Origin: Opitutia bacterium
GTDB taxonomy: Bacteria > Verrucomicrobiota > Verrucomicrobiia > Opitutales > Opitutaceae
Direction of reading: 5' to 3'
DNA: 64,000 nt
NCBI GenBank assembly: GCA_016187945.1
Contig: JACPIT010000009.1
Location: 496,001-560,000, forward strand
Numbering within the stretch: position 1 is the first letter of the stretch; each line of letters begins with the position of its first letter. This document shows, in pieces, positions 18,555 through 26,838 of the stretch. Position numbers and translations under genes: made by a program. The notes beneath the pieces were generated by a model, which saw nothing but the letters and a program-made list of their open reading frames with translations, was not told where the DNA came from and did no database searches.

Positions 18555-19622
18555 ATGAAAATCCTCATCACCGGCATCTGCGGCTTCGTCGGCAGCACCC
18601 TCGCGCGCGAACTCGCGGCGGCCGGCCACCGCGTCACCGGTTTCGACAACTTCATCCGCCCCGGCAGCGAGACGAACCGCGAGCCGCTGGAAAAACTCGG
18701 CGTGCGCGTGCTCATCGCCGATCTGCGCGACGCCGCGGCGATGGACGCGTTGCCGGAGTGCGACTTCGTCGTCGACGCCGCGGCCAATCCGAGCGTGCTG
18801 GCCGGCGTCGACGGCAAGACAAGTTCGCGTGAACTCGTGGACCACAACCTCACCGGCACGATCAACGTCCTCGAATACTGCAAGGTGCGCAAAGCCGGCT
18901 TCGTCCTGCTGAGCACGAGCCGCGTCTACTCGATCGCGCCGCTGGCCGCGCTGCCGGTCGCGGTGCAGCGCGAGGCCTTCGTGCCCGACGCGAGCCGCGC
19001 GCTGCCGCCGCACTTGAGCGCGGCGGGGCTGACCGAGGATTTCTCGACCGGAGCGCCGATCTCGCTCTACGGCGCCACCAAGCTCGCGTCCGAGGCGATG
19101 GCCCTCGAATACGGCGAGACGTTCGGCTTCCCGGTGTTCGTCAACCGCTGTGGCGTGCTGGCGGGCGCGGGGCAGTTCGGCCGCGCGGATCAGGGGATCT
19201 TCGCCTACTGGATCAACGCCTGGCTGCGGAAACGTCCGCTGAAATACCTCGGCTTCGGCGGGCTCGGCCATCAGGTGCGCGACTGCCTGCACCCGCACGA
19301 CCTCGTGCCGCTGCTCGAACAGCAATTCCGCGCCGGCAAACTCGCCGCGGCCGACCGGCTCGCGAACCTTTCCGGCGGCGCGGCGTCGGCGATGTCGCTC
19401 AAGCAGCTCAGCGATTGGTGCACCGCCCGCTTCGGTCCGCACGCGGTCGTGCAAGACGGCACGCCGCGACCGTTCGACATCTCCTGGATCGTGCTCGACC
19501 ACGCCAAAGCCACGCGTCTCTGGAACTGGCGGCCCGCCACTCCGACGCTGGCGATCCTGGAAGAAATCGCGCGCCACGCCGAAGCCCATCCGGGCTGGCT
19601 GGAGTTGTCGGCTCCGCGCTGA
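18555..19622 (+). CDS. NAD-dependent epimerase/dehydratase (extended SDR)
   Basis: This 355-residue protein has the Rossmann motif TGICGFVGS (6-14), Asp31 after strand 2, and STSRVYS (120-126). The catalytic Tyr172-x-x-x-Lys176 occurs as YGATK. The strings VNRCGVLAGAGQFGRADQG and GFGGLGHQVRDCLHPHDL resemble CDP-paratose 2-epimerase relatives, like the gene at 12982, but here the catalytic Tyr is intact. It probably acts on a nucleotide sugar for the adjacent glycosyltransferases. The leader is a family A repeat. The next gene starts 33 bases downstream. Confidence 0.85.
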   Translation: MKILITGICGFVGSTLARELAAAGHRVTGFDNFIRPGSETNREPLEKLGVRVLIADLRDAAAMDALPECDFVVDAAANPSVLAGVDGKTSSRELVDHNLTGTINVLEYCKVRKAGFVLLSTSRVYSIAPLAALPVAVQREAFVPDASRALPPHLSAAGLTEDFSTGAPISLYGATKLASEAMALEYGETFGFPVFVNRCGVLAGAGQFGRADQGIFAYWINAWLRKRPLKYLGFGGLGHQVRDCLHPHDLVPLLEQQFRAGKLAAADRLANLSGGAASAMSLKQLSDWCTARFGPHAVVQDGTPRPFDISWIVLDHAKATRLWNWRPATPTLAILEEIARHAEAHPGWLELSAPR

Positions 19623-19655
19623 CAACATTTCCCACTCCGCGGTGCGACACCCGAC

Positions 19656-22229
19656 ATGAGGATGGTAGAATTCTTCCGTTGGTTGGACGGGCATCCGGTC
19701 GCCTATTGGGCGGCCGCTGGCACCGCCACGGCTGCGCTTGCGACCGCCGCTTTCGCCACGCCGCGCGCGCGCGCGTCGTCAACCGCGATCCCGCCGAAGG
19801 TGCGCACCTGGCTATTCCCGCTCCTCCTTTTTCTCGCGCTGCTGGCCTGGCGATGGCCGACGATGCTCTGCGCCGATGAACTCAACACCGATGAAAGCCA
19901 GTTCATCGCCGGCGCACTGACACTGCAGCACGATCCGGTGTTCTGGCGCTCCGTCGACGGCATGACCGCCGGACCACTCGTATATTACAGTTTGCTGCTG
20001 CTCAAACTGGCTGGACCGCCCCTGGATTATTTCACGGCGCGACTGTTTGCGCTGGTCCTTCTGTGGGCCAGCCTGTGGTTGATCTACCGCTTGCTTCGTC
20101 AGAACTACGGGGAATGGGCGGGAAGACTCGGCGTGCTCCCGGGCACACTGCTGATCGCCTCGGTCACCGCACTCGACCTCCAGCAGTTCTCATCCGAAAT
20201 CGTTTCTTTGCCGATCGTCGCGCTGGTGCTGACATTGGTTTCCGGCGACCTCGCGGCGTTCTCGCGTCGTCGCGCGGCGCTGGCCGGCTTGCTCGCCGGT
20301 CTGCTGCCGTGGGCAAAATTACAGGCGGCCCCCATCGGAGCCGTCCTGATCGTGGCAGGACTCGTGCGACTGGCGCAGGCCGCGAAACTGGACCGCCGCG
20401 AAAAGTGTCTTCGCGCCGCCGCACTGACTGGAGGCACCCTCGTTCCGGCCGTCGTTTTCGCCATCGTCACCTGGCAGGCCGGGGTCTGGTCGATATTTTT
20501 CGACTGCTACATCCTGCACAACCTTTACTATTCAAATCTCGCGGCGCGCACCGGCACGTGGGCGGAATACTTTCTGAACGACTCGTCGATCTATGGCGTG
20601 CTTGGCTGCCTCGGACTTTCGGTGGCAGTCGCGATTGCAGGACTTTCGCGCTGGAGGGAGGCCCGGCCAGTGTTCCGCCTCGGAGCGCCGCTGGCTCTGG
20701 CGGCGCTTTTTTGCATCATCTATCCTGGACGGGCGTTTCTGCACTATGCGTTTCTTCTCGTTGTGCCGGTGGTCGCTTGGACGGGCGCGGCTGTCGGTGA
20801 ACTCTGCCGCGACGACAGATGGAAAACTCGCGCCGGTCTTGTCGCAATTTTGGGCGCCGAACTGGCCGTCCTGCTCGGCTTTCGCGCGCTGGCTCCCATC
20901 CCGATCATGATCGGCCAGCTCGCAGAGCACTGGCAGCGTCCTCGCTCCGTCGCCGGCAACATCATCGCGTTGATCGCGCGCCCCGGCGAACGCCTGGCGG
21001 TGTGGGGCTGGTATGCGGAAGCGTTCGTCATGAACCATCTGACTCAGGGAACCCGCAGTGCCTACAGTGTTTGGAGTATCACCGATAATCCGCGACGCGC
21101 GGCGTATCGTCGCATCTTCCTCGAGGATTTCGTTCGGAATCGTCCGGAGGTCTTTGCCGACTCCGTGGGAGCCAACTCGATCTTTTTCCACGATCGCCTG
21201 CAAGACGCACACGAGACCTTCCCTGCGCTGGCCGAGGTTGTGCGCCGGGACTACGCCCTCGTGCAAGACTTGGGGTATCTGCGCATTTATGCCCGGCGCG
21301 ATCTCATGGCCAGTCGCCGGATCACGATGACGGCAGTGCGGGATGCCATCGTCAACGGACGTCAGTTCACCTGGGTGCAGCACTCGATCGCGCCAGAAAA
21401 CCTCGGTCGGATTTTTGGCACGCATTTCTACGCCGACGAACGGTTCAATGGCCTGCTGCTGCTCCCGCCGCGCGAAGTCATCTGGAAATTGCATGGAGAC
21501 GAAAGAGAAATCTACTTCGACTGCGGCTACTATCCTACCGCACTCCAACAGGCCGAGGGCGATGGAACAGAGTTCGTGATCGAACTGGCGGCGGCGGACG
21601 GATCCCGCCGCACCCTCCGTTCCTTCGTGATCGATCCGGCGCATCGCCCTGCCGACCGGGCTCCACGCACGATCCATGTGCCGCTCCCTCCCTACGGGCC
21701 TGAAAGCCGTTTTATCATTCGCACGACACCTGGTCACGACAACTACGATGCGTGGGACTGGGCGTATATCTCGAATGTGAAGTTCGTGCGCAGCCCCGAA
21801 TTCACGTTCCGTCAGTTTCCGGGGTTCAACCGCATGCCCTCTTTTGCGGTCGCACCCCTCGCCGGAATTCTGACCGAACCCAAGGATCCGACCCTCCTGC
21901 TGCATGCACCCAGCGAATTCGAATACTGCCTGCGCGGCGGTGAGCGGCGGCTTGAAATGACTTTCGGGTTTCTCGATCGGACCGTAAATATACCCGAGGG
22001 GACCGATGGAGCGACGTTTTCGGTCCAGCTAATAAACCCCGCCGGCTCCGCGGCCACGCTCGCCACGCGAAATCTTCAACCCACCCGTTCCGCCGCCGAC
22101 CGCGGCCCCCAGATCTGGCGGATAGAACTCCCCCCGGTTGTTTCCGGCACCAAACTTAAGGTGCTCATCGATCCCAACGGCAGCAATGCTTACGATTGGA
22201 CCTACGTCTCCGAGCTCCAACTCTACTAA
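19656..22229 (+). CDS. GT39-like membrane glycosyltransferase with two tandem exoplasmic modules
   Basis: In this 857-residue protein the first-loop motif NTDESQF carries Asp79-Glu80, the acidic pair of GT39 enzymes. Membrane segments run to about residue 420 and a soluble region follows. Two copies of the shared module end the protein. The first (about 598-712) is diverged, with GDGTEFVIEL, DPAHRPADRAP and AWDWAY. The second (749-857) has LHAPSEFEY, EGTDGATFSV, RNLQP, AADRG and YDWTY. Other carriers in the window have one copy. It sits between an epimerase gene and a GT2 gene that could supply its lipid-linked donor. The start at 19656 is followed by another ATG at 19662. Confidence 0.8.
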   Translation: MRMVEFFRWLDGHPVAYWAAAGTATAALATAAFATPRARASSTAIPPKVRTWLFPLLLFLALLAWRWPTMLCADELNTDESQFIAGALTLQHDPVFWRSVDGMTAGPLVYYSLLLLKLAGPPLDYFTARLFALVLLWASLWLIYRLLRQNYGEWAGRLGVLPGTLLIASVTALDLQQFSSEIVSLPIVALVLTLVSGDLAAFSRRRAALAGLLAGLLPWAKLQAAPIGAVLIVAGLVRLAQAAKLDRREKCLRAAALTGGTLVPAVVFAIVTWQAGVWSIFFDCYILHNLYYSNLAARTGTWAEYFLNDSSIYGVLGCLGLSVAVAIAGLSRWREARPVFRLGAPLALAALFCIIYPGRAFLHYAFLLVVPVVAWTGAAVGELCRDDRWKTRAGLVAILGAELAVLLGFRALAPIPIMIGQLAEHWQRPRSVAGNIIALIARPGERLAVWGWYAEAFVMNHLTQGTRSAYSVWSITDNPRRAAYRRIFLEDFVRNRPEVFADSVGANSIFFHDRLQDAHETFPALAEVVRRDYALVQDLGYLRIYARRDLMASRRITMTAVRDAIVNGRQFTWVQHSIAPENLGRIFGTHFYADERFNGLLLLPPREVIWKLHGDEREIYFDCGYYPTALQQAEGDGTEFVIELAAADGSRRTLRSFVIDPAHRPADRAPRTIHVPLPPYGPESRFIIRTTPGHDNYDAWDWAYISNVKFVRSPEFTFRQFPGFNRMPSFAVAPLAGILTEPKDPTLLLHAPSEFEYCLRGGERRLEMTFGFLDRTVNIPEGTDGATFSVQLINPAGSAATLATRNLQPTRSAADRGPQIWRIELPPVVSGTKLKVLIDPNGSNAYDWTYVSELQLY

Positions 22230-22334
22230 CTGCCGCCACGACGACTGACGGCCCTTGTCCCGAAAACGTGACGAGCGGGCGTAGAAGTGACTTGCCCGCC
22301 CACGTCCAGCTATGCCGATATCCAACGCGCTCGT

Positions 22335-23084
22335 ATGCCCTCCGCACCGCTTCATCTCTTCTCGATCGTCATCCCCGCGCGGGACGAGCAAGACTCGCTG
22401 CCGCCGACGCTCACGGACATCTACGAGACACTCACGCGCGAAGGCGTGCCGCACGAGATCGTCGTCGTCGACGACGGCAGTCGTGACCGGACGTGGACGG
22501 TGTTGCAGGAGCTGAAACAAAAAATTCCGACGCTCGCGCCCGTCCAGAATCCCGGCCCGCACGGCTTCGGCCGCGCCGTCGTCTACGGCCTCAACCACAT
22601 GAAAGGCGACGCGTGCGCCATCATGATGGCCGATGCCTCCGATTCGCCCGCCGACGCCGTGAAATACTGGCGCCTGCTCAACGCCGGCTGGGATTGCGCC
22701 TTCGGCAGCCGCTTCGTGAAAGGCGGCGAAGTCATCGACTACCCGCGCGTGAAGCTCTTCGTGAACCGCCTCGCAAATTTTCTCGTGCGAATCGGCTTCA
22801 ACATCCCGCTCAACGACACGACCAACGCCTTCAAGGCCTACCGCCGCACCGTCATCGACGGCTGCCGGCCGTTCCTCGCGCCGCATTTCAACCTCACCGT
22901 CGAGATTCCACTCAAGGCCATCGTCCGCGGCTACACGTGGACCGTCATGCCGATCTCCTGGCGCAATCGCAAATACGGCGAGGCCAAGCTCAAGATCAAG
23001 GAAATGGGCAGCCGCTACTTTTTCATCTGCGCCTACGTCTGGCTCGAAAAATATTTCAGCCGCGGCGACTACCGGAAAAAGTGA
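22335..23084 (+). CDS. GT2 glycosyltransferase, polyprenyl-phosphate sugar synthase-like
   Basis: This 249-residue enzyme begins LFSIVIPARDEQDSLPPTL, then has EIVVVDDGSRDRTW (the nucleotide-binding DDGS motif) and IMMADASDSP at the metal site. FGSRFVKGG and DTTNAFKAYRR are typical of DPM1-like enzymes. It has no membrane helices. The ATG at 22335 sits right before the conserved start of the fold; the longer frame from 22287 adds an unrelated leader. It lies between a GT39-like gene and an RmlD-like gene, consistent with loading a sugar onto a polyprenyl carrier for the membrane enzyme. Confidence 0.87.
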   Translation: MPSAPLHLFSIVIPARDEQDSLPPTLTDIYETLTREGVPHEIVVVDDGSRDRTWTVLQELKQKIPTLAPVQNPGPHGFGRAVVYGLNHMKGDACAIMMADASDSPADAVKYWRLLNAGWDCAFGSRFVKGGEVIDYPRVKLFVNRLANFLVRIGFNIPLNDTTNAFKAYRRTVIDGCRPFLAPHFNLTVEIPLKAIVRGYTWTVMPISWRNRKYGEAKLKIKEMGSRYFFICAYVWLEKYFSRGDYRKK

Positions 23085-23147
23085 GCGTTTTCGCTCTCAA
23101 AACCGCGTGTTGACGCCCGCCGCGCGCGTCTGTCTCGTAGCCGCTCC

Positions 23148-24020
23148 ATGATTTACCTGCTCGGAGGTTCCGGTTACGTCGGCCACGCTTATCAAGCGCT
23201 GCTCGCGCGCAAGAGCATCCCGTTTCGCAATCTGCGCCGGGCCGAAGTCAACTACGCCGATCGCGCCACGCTCACCGAGCTCCTCCGCCGCGAGAAACCC
23301 GACTTCCTGATCAACGCCGCCGGCTACACCGGCAAGCCCAACGTCGACGCCTGCGAGCTGCACAAATCCGAGTGCCTCGACGGCAACGCCGTCCTCCCCG
23401 GCACGGTCGCCCTCGCCTGCGCCGACGCCGGCATCCCGTGGGGCCATGTCTCGTCCGGCTGCATCTACACCGGCGCGCGCACCGACGGCTCCGGCTTCAC
23501 CGAGACCGATACGCCGAACTTTTCCTTCCGCACCAACAACTGCTCGTTCTACTCCGGCACCAAGGCGCTCGGCGAAGAAGTCCTCGCCGACAAACCCAGC
23601 GTCTACGTCTGGCGCCTGCGCATCCCCTTCAACGAAGTCGACAGCCCGCGCAACTACCTCACGAAACTCATGCGCTACGCCACGCTGCTCGAGGCGACGA
23701 ACTCGATCTCGCAACTCGACGAATTCGTCGCCGCGACCTTCGCTTGCTGGGAGAACCGCGTGCCCTTCGGCACCTACAACGTCACCAACCCCGGCGCGAT
23801 CACGACCCACGAAGTCGTCGCACTCATCCGCCAGACCGGCGTCTCGAACAAGAACTTCGTCTTCTTCAAAGACGAGGCCGACTTCATGCAAAAAGCCGCG
23901 AAGACCCCGCGCTCCAACTGCGTGATGGACTCCGCCAAACTCGCCTCCGTCGGCATCCGCATGACCGAGGTCCACGAAGCCGTCGAACGCGACCTGCGCC
24001 GCTGGCGCAGCGCCAGTTGA
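23148..24020 (+). CDS. RmlD-like NDP-sugar reductase/epimerase (sugar nucleotide-binding SDR)
   Basis: In this 290-residue protein the N-terminus MIYLLGGSGYVGHAY carries the nucleotide-binding glycines. LINAAGYTGKPNVDACE matches the RmlD-type pattern (INAAAYT...D.AE), and the catalytic site is Tyr135-SGT-Lys139. dTDP-4-dehydrorhamnose reductases have this layout, but this subgroup may use another nucleotide sugar, so rmlD is not assigned. The last codons GCC AGT TGA merge into a family A repeat, which supplies the stop; RmlB ends the same way. Confidence 0.8.
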   Translation: MIYLLGGSGYVGHAYQALLARKSIPFRNLRRAEVNYADRATLTELLRREKPDFLINAAGYTGKPNVDACELHKSECLDGNAVLPGTVALACADAGIPWGHVSSGCIYTGARTDGSGFTETDTPNFSFRTNNCSFYSGTKALGEEVLADKPSVYVWRLRIPFNEVDSPRNYLTKLMRYATLLEATNSISQLDEFVAATFACWENRVPFGTYNVTNPGAITTHEVVALIRQTGVSNKNFVFFKDEADFMQKAAKTPRSNCVMDSAKLASVGIRMTEVHEAVERDLRRWRSAS

Positions 24021-24117
24021 GGTCAAAGGTTTAGGTTGAAGCAACCAACACCCCGAACGTCTCTGCTCTTCCTTTCCGCGGCTCCTCAACTTCAACCTTC
24101 AACCTAAACCGATTTTC
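24017..24117. repeat. Inverted pair of family A repeats with a short spacer
   Basis: The left arm (24017-24041) contains GTTGAGGTCAAAGG and TTTAGGTTGAAG. The right arm (24083-24117) contains CTCAACTTCAACCTTC and AACCTAAACCGATTTTC. They are inverted relative to each other and separated by about 40 bases. The left arm provides the TGA of the RmlD-like gene. The same arrangement with a longer spacer flanks the four-helix gene at 25362. Confidence 0.75.
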
Positions 24118-24127
24118 AGAGTAAAGA

Positions 24128-24149
24128 TCCCCGGAGCAAGCTCCGGGGC
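24128..24149. repeat. Perfect hairpin, repeat-like
   Basis: CCCCGGAGC AA GCTCCGGGG forms a nine-base-pair perfect stem with a two-base loop. No T run follows, so it is more likely a palindromic repeat unit than a terminator. A second, related imperfect palindrome (GAAGCAAGCTTC, 24223-24234) occurs just before the rmlB start. Confidence 0.55.
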
Positions 24150-24255
24150 ATTTGAAAAGACCTCTGCAAACCCGTTCGAGCCCCATGCAATCCACACTCA
24201 ATCCCGTTCTGCCGACCAAGCCGAAGCAAGCTTCAGGGTATCGGACCCACAGCGA

Positions 24256-25338
24256 ATGAACACCGGCGGCGCCGGCTTCATCGGTTCCAACTTCATCCGC
24301 CAGCGCCTGCTCGAGCAGGGCTCTCAGCCCTCAGCTCTCAACTCTCAACTTGAGAAGCTCGTCAACCTCGACGCCCTCACTTACGCCGGTAACCCCGCCA
24401 ACCTCGCCGACCTCGCGCACGACCCGCGCTACGTTTTTGCGCACGGCGACATCGGCGACGCCACTCTCGTCGCGCGCCTGCTCGCCGAGCACGAGATCGA
24501 CGCCGTGGTGAACTTCGCCGCCGAGTCCCACGTCGACCGCTCGATCGATTCCCCCGAGCCATTCATCCAGACCAACGTCGTCGGCACGCTCCGCCTGCTC
24601 AACTGCGCCAAACAATACTGGGCCAAACTCGCCGAGCCGAAAAAGAGCGCGTTCCGTTTCCTCCACGTCTCGACCGACGAAGTCTACGGCTCGCTCAAGC
24701 CCGGCGCGCCCGCCTTCACCGAGGATCACAACTTCGAGCCCAACTCGCCCTACGCCGCCTCGAAGGCCGCCAGCGACCACCTCGTCCGCGCCTACCAGCA
24801 CACCTACGGCTTCCCGACCCTCACGACCAACTGCTCGAACAACTACGGCCCGTATCACTTCCCCGAGAAGCTCATCCCGCTGATGATCCTCAACGCCCTC
24901 GAGGGAAAATCGCTCCCCGTCTACGGCGACGGCATGCAAATCCGCGACTGGCTCTACGTCGAAGATCACGCCGCCGCGATCTGGTCCGTCCTCCGCGGCG
25001 GCCGCACCGGCGAGACCTACAACATCGGCGGCTGGAACGAAAAACCGAACATCGAAATCGTGAAAACCATCTGCGCGCTCCTCGACCAGAAATCCCCGCG
25101 CGCCGACGGCCAGAGTTACACGAAACAAATCACCTACGTCCAGGACCGCCCCGGCCACGACCGCCGCTACGCGATCGACGCGACCAAGATCCACCGCGAA
25201 CTCGGCTGGAAACCCGCCGAAACCTTCGCCACCGGCATCGAGAAAACCGTCGACTGGTATCTTGCGCACCGCGCCTGGGCCGCGGATATCACGGCCACGC
25301 GCTACGCGCGGCAGCGCCTGGGCGCCGCGGCCAGTTGA
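24256..25338 (+). CDS. rmlB: dTDP-glucose 4,6-dehydratase with truncated first strand
   Basis: The 360-residue product converts dTDP-glucose to dTDP-4-keto-6-deoxyglucose. Clear signatures are [11 protein letters not shown] (3-13), [17 protein letters not shown] (139-145), Tyr166-AAS-Lys170, [18 protein letters not shown] and [12 protein letters not shown]. Two oddities stand out. First, the protein begins MNTGGAG where family members begin MKILVTGGAG, so the hydrophobic first strand is missing. No upstream in-frame start restores it; upstream codons read RVSDPQR. Second, residues 22-33 ([12 protein letters not shown]) are encoded by an inserted repeat in the loop before strand 2. The stop comes from a family A repeat. 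The enzyme may be impaired, or the start region may hold a sequence error. Confidence 0.88.
   Translation: MNTGGAGFIGSNFIRQRLLEQGSQPSALNSQLEKLVNLDALTYAGNPANLADLAHDPRYVFAHGDIGDATLVARLLAEHEIDAVVNFAAESHVDRSIDSPEPFIQTNVVGTLRLLNCAKQYWAKLAEPKKSAFRFLHVSTDEVYGSLKPGAPAFTEDHNFEPNSPYAASKAASDHLVRAYQHTYGFPTLTTNCSNNYGPYHFPEKLIPLMILNALEGKSLPVYGDGMQIRDWLYVEDHAAAIWSVLRGGRTGETYNIGGWNEKPNIEIVKTICALLDQKSPRADGQSYTKQITYVQDRPGHDRRYAIDATKIHRELGWKPAETFATGIEKTVDWYLAHRAWAADITATRYARQRLGAAAS
24320..24352. repeat. In-frame repeat insertion inside rmlB (family A')
   Basis: The text GCTCTCAGCCCTCAGCTC, then TCAACTCTCAACTT, encodes [11 protein letters not shown]. The same repeat occurs inside purD at 59299-59329 (CTCTCAGCCCTCAACTC). 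In both enzymes it falls at a surface loop and keeps the frame. Confidence 0.8.
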
Positions 25339-25360
25339 GGTTGAAGGTTGAGGTTTAGGC
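25333..25360. repeat. Family A repeat, left flank of four-helix gene
   Basis: AGTTGAGGTTGAAGG followed by TTGAGGTTTAGGCG. It includes the TGA stop of rmlB and ends just before the ATG of the next gene. It is inverted relative to the copy at 25726-25757 on the other side of that gene. Confidence 0.75.
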
Positions 25361-25361
25361 G

Positions 25362-25718
25362 ATGAACTCCGACGGCGAAACGTTCGAACAACTCGAAGTT
25401 TGGCGCCGCGCTCAGGCTTTGAGCATCGAGGTCTATCGCGCCCACGCCGAATGCCGCGACTGGGGCTTTCGCGACCAAATCACTCGGGCCGGAAACAGCA
25501 TTGCCGACAACATCGCTGAAGGCGCCGAGCGCAGCGGCAAGGCCGAGTTCAAACAGTTTTTGAGTTACGCCAAAGGCTTTGCAGGTGAAACCCGCTCACA
25601 GATGTTGCGCGCCATAGCTCTCGCCTACATCACAGAGGAGCGAGGTCGGGCCTTGGTGGACGAGCTTCGCCGTATCTCGCGCATGATTCACGCCCTCATT
25701 CAAAGCCTCGATCGCTGA
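25362..25718 (+). CDS. Four-helix-bundle protein (S23/23S rRNA intervening-sequence protein family)
   Basis: This 118-residue, mostly helical protein has [58 protein letters not shown] and [10 protein letters not shown], the pattern of the S23/four-helix-bundle family. Family members are found in 23S rRNA intervening sequences and as stand-alone genes; the molecular role is unclear, and Avd of diversity-generating retroelements has a related fold. Here the gene interrupts rmlB and rmlA and is flanked by inverted family A repeats. Its TGA overlaps the rmlA ATG (TGATG). No reverse transcriptase or rRNA is nearby, so a retroelement role is not supported. Confidence 0.88.
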   Translation: MNSDGETFEQLEVWRRAQALSIEVYRAHAECRDWGFRDQITRAGNSIADNIAEGAERSGKAEFKQFLSYAKGFAGETRSQMLRAIALAYITEERGRALVDELRRISRMIHALIQSLDR

Positions 25719-26638
25719 TGACCTCTCCTCAACCTAAACCCTCAACCTCAACCGGCACGATTTCCCGCAAGGGAATCGTGCTCGCCGGCGGTTCGGGGAC
25801 GCGCCTCTACCCGCTCACCATCGCGATCTCAAAGCAGCTCATGCCGGTCTACGACAAGCCGATGATCTACTATCCGCTGTCGGTGCTCATGCTCGCCGGC
25901 ATCCGCGAGATCCTGATCATCTCCACGCCGCAGGATCTCCCGCTCTTCCGCCGCCTGCTCGACGACGGCTCGCAGTTCGGCGTGAAGTTCAGCTACGCCG
26001 AACAGCCGCGCCCCGAAGGCCTCGCGCAAGCCTTCACCATCGCCGCCGACACCGGCTTCCTCACCGGCCGCGAGCCCTCCGCCCTCGTGCTCGGCGACAA
26101 CCTTTTCTACGGCGCCGAGTTCGTCGGCTCCCTCGACGAAGCCACGAAACGCACCGCGGGCGCCACGATCTTCGGCTACCACGTCGCCAACCCAACCGCC
26201 TACGGCGTCGTCGAATTCGCGAAGGACGGCCGCGTCGTTTCGCTCGAGGAAAAACCGAAGCAGCCGAAATCCAACTACGCCGTCCCCGGCCTCTATTTCT
26301 ACGACGAGCAAGTCGTCCCGCTCGCCCGCGCCCTCAAGCCCTCCCCACGCGGCGAACTCGAGATCACCGACCTCAACCGCCTCTACCTCGAACGCAACGC
26401 GCTCCACGTCGAACTCTTCGGCCGCGGCACCGCGTGGCTCGACACCGGCACGCACGACTCGCTGATGCAGGCCGCGCAATTCGTCGAAGTCCTCGAAAAC
26501 CGCACCGGCCTGAAGATCGCCTGCCTCGAAGAGATCGCGTTCAAGCAAGGCTGGATCGATCGCGCCGGCCTCGAAGCGAACATCCAGAAACTCGGCAAGT
26601 CCTCCTACGGCGACTACCTCCGCCGCCTGCTGAGCTGA
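25718..26638 (+). CDS. rmlA: Glucose-1-phosphate thymidylyltransferase
   Basis: This 306-residue protein catalyses dTTP plus glucose-1-phosphate to dTDP-glucose, the first step before RmlB. Signatures are [17 protein letters not shown] (18-34), [27 protein letters not shown] and [15 protein letters not shown]. Family members usually begin within a few residues of KGIVLAGG. Here 17 extra residues ([13 protein letters not shown]...) precede it and are encoded mainly by the family A repeat at 25726-25757. The ATG overlaps the stop of the four-helix gene, so both start codon and leader seem to come from the inserted element. RmlC is not in the window. Confidence 0.95.
   Translation: MTSPQPKPSTSTGTISRKGIVLAGGSGTRLYPLTIAISKQLMPVYDKPMIYYPLSVLMLAGIREILIISTPQDLPLFRRLLDDGSQFGVKFSYAEQPRPEGLAQAFTIAADTGFLTGREPSALVLGDNLFYGAEFVGSLDEATKRTAGATIFGYHVANPTAYGVVEFAKDGRVVSLEEKPKQPKSNYAVPGLYFYDEQVVPLARALKPSPRGELEITDLNRLYLERNALHVELFGRGTAWLDTGTHDSLMQAAQFVEVLENRTGLKIACLEEIAFKQGWIDRAGLEANIQKLGKSSYGDYLRRLLS
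25726..25757. repeat. Family A repeat, right flank of four-helix gene, inside rmlA
   Basis: CCTCAACCTAAACCC then TCAACCTCAACCGG, inverted relative to 25333-25360. It is translated as part of the RmlA leader ([10 protein letters not shown]). Confidence 0.75.
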
Positions 26639-26681
26639 CGGCGATCGCCACCGTTCCGGCGGCGACGTTTCCCGATTCGCA

Positions 26682-26758
26682 TTTGTAGGGGCGCAGTCTT
26701 GCTGCGCCCTTGTGCGACTGCGGTATGGGTCGGGACGCACCAACCCTGCGCCCCTACC
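26682..26758. repeat. REP-like inverted repeat (TGTAGGGGCGCAG type)
   Basis: TTTGTAGGGGCGCAGTC and TTGCTGCGCCCTTG form the left part, which can fold on itself. CACCAACCCTGCGCCCCTAC is the inverted right arm. The 200-base gap between rmlA and the next gene otherwise holds nothing recognisable. A half copy lies at 32742-32768. Confidence 0.7.
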
Positions 26759-26838
26759 GGAGCACACCCGCAGCTCAGGCTCGACCGCCTCGGCGCGTTG
26801 TCCTTGAGTGACGCCGCCGCGATCACGCTTCCGGCTGC

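Noticed and set aside
25362-25718. Diversity-generating retroelement suggested by the four-helix protein
   Set aside because: No reverse transcriptase, template/variable repeat pair or target gene is visible. The protein fits the wider S23 family.
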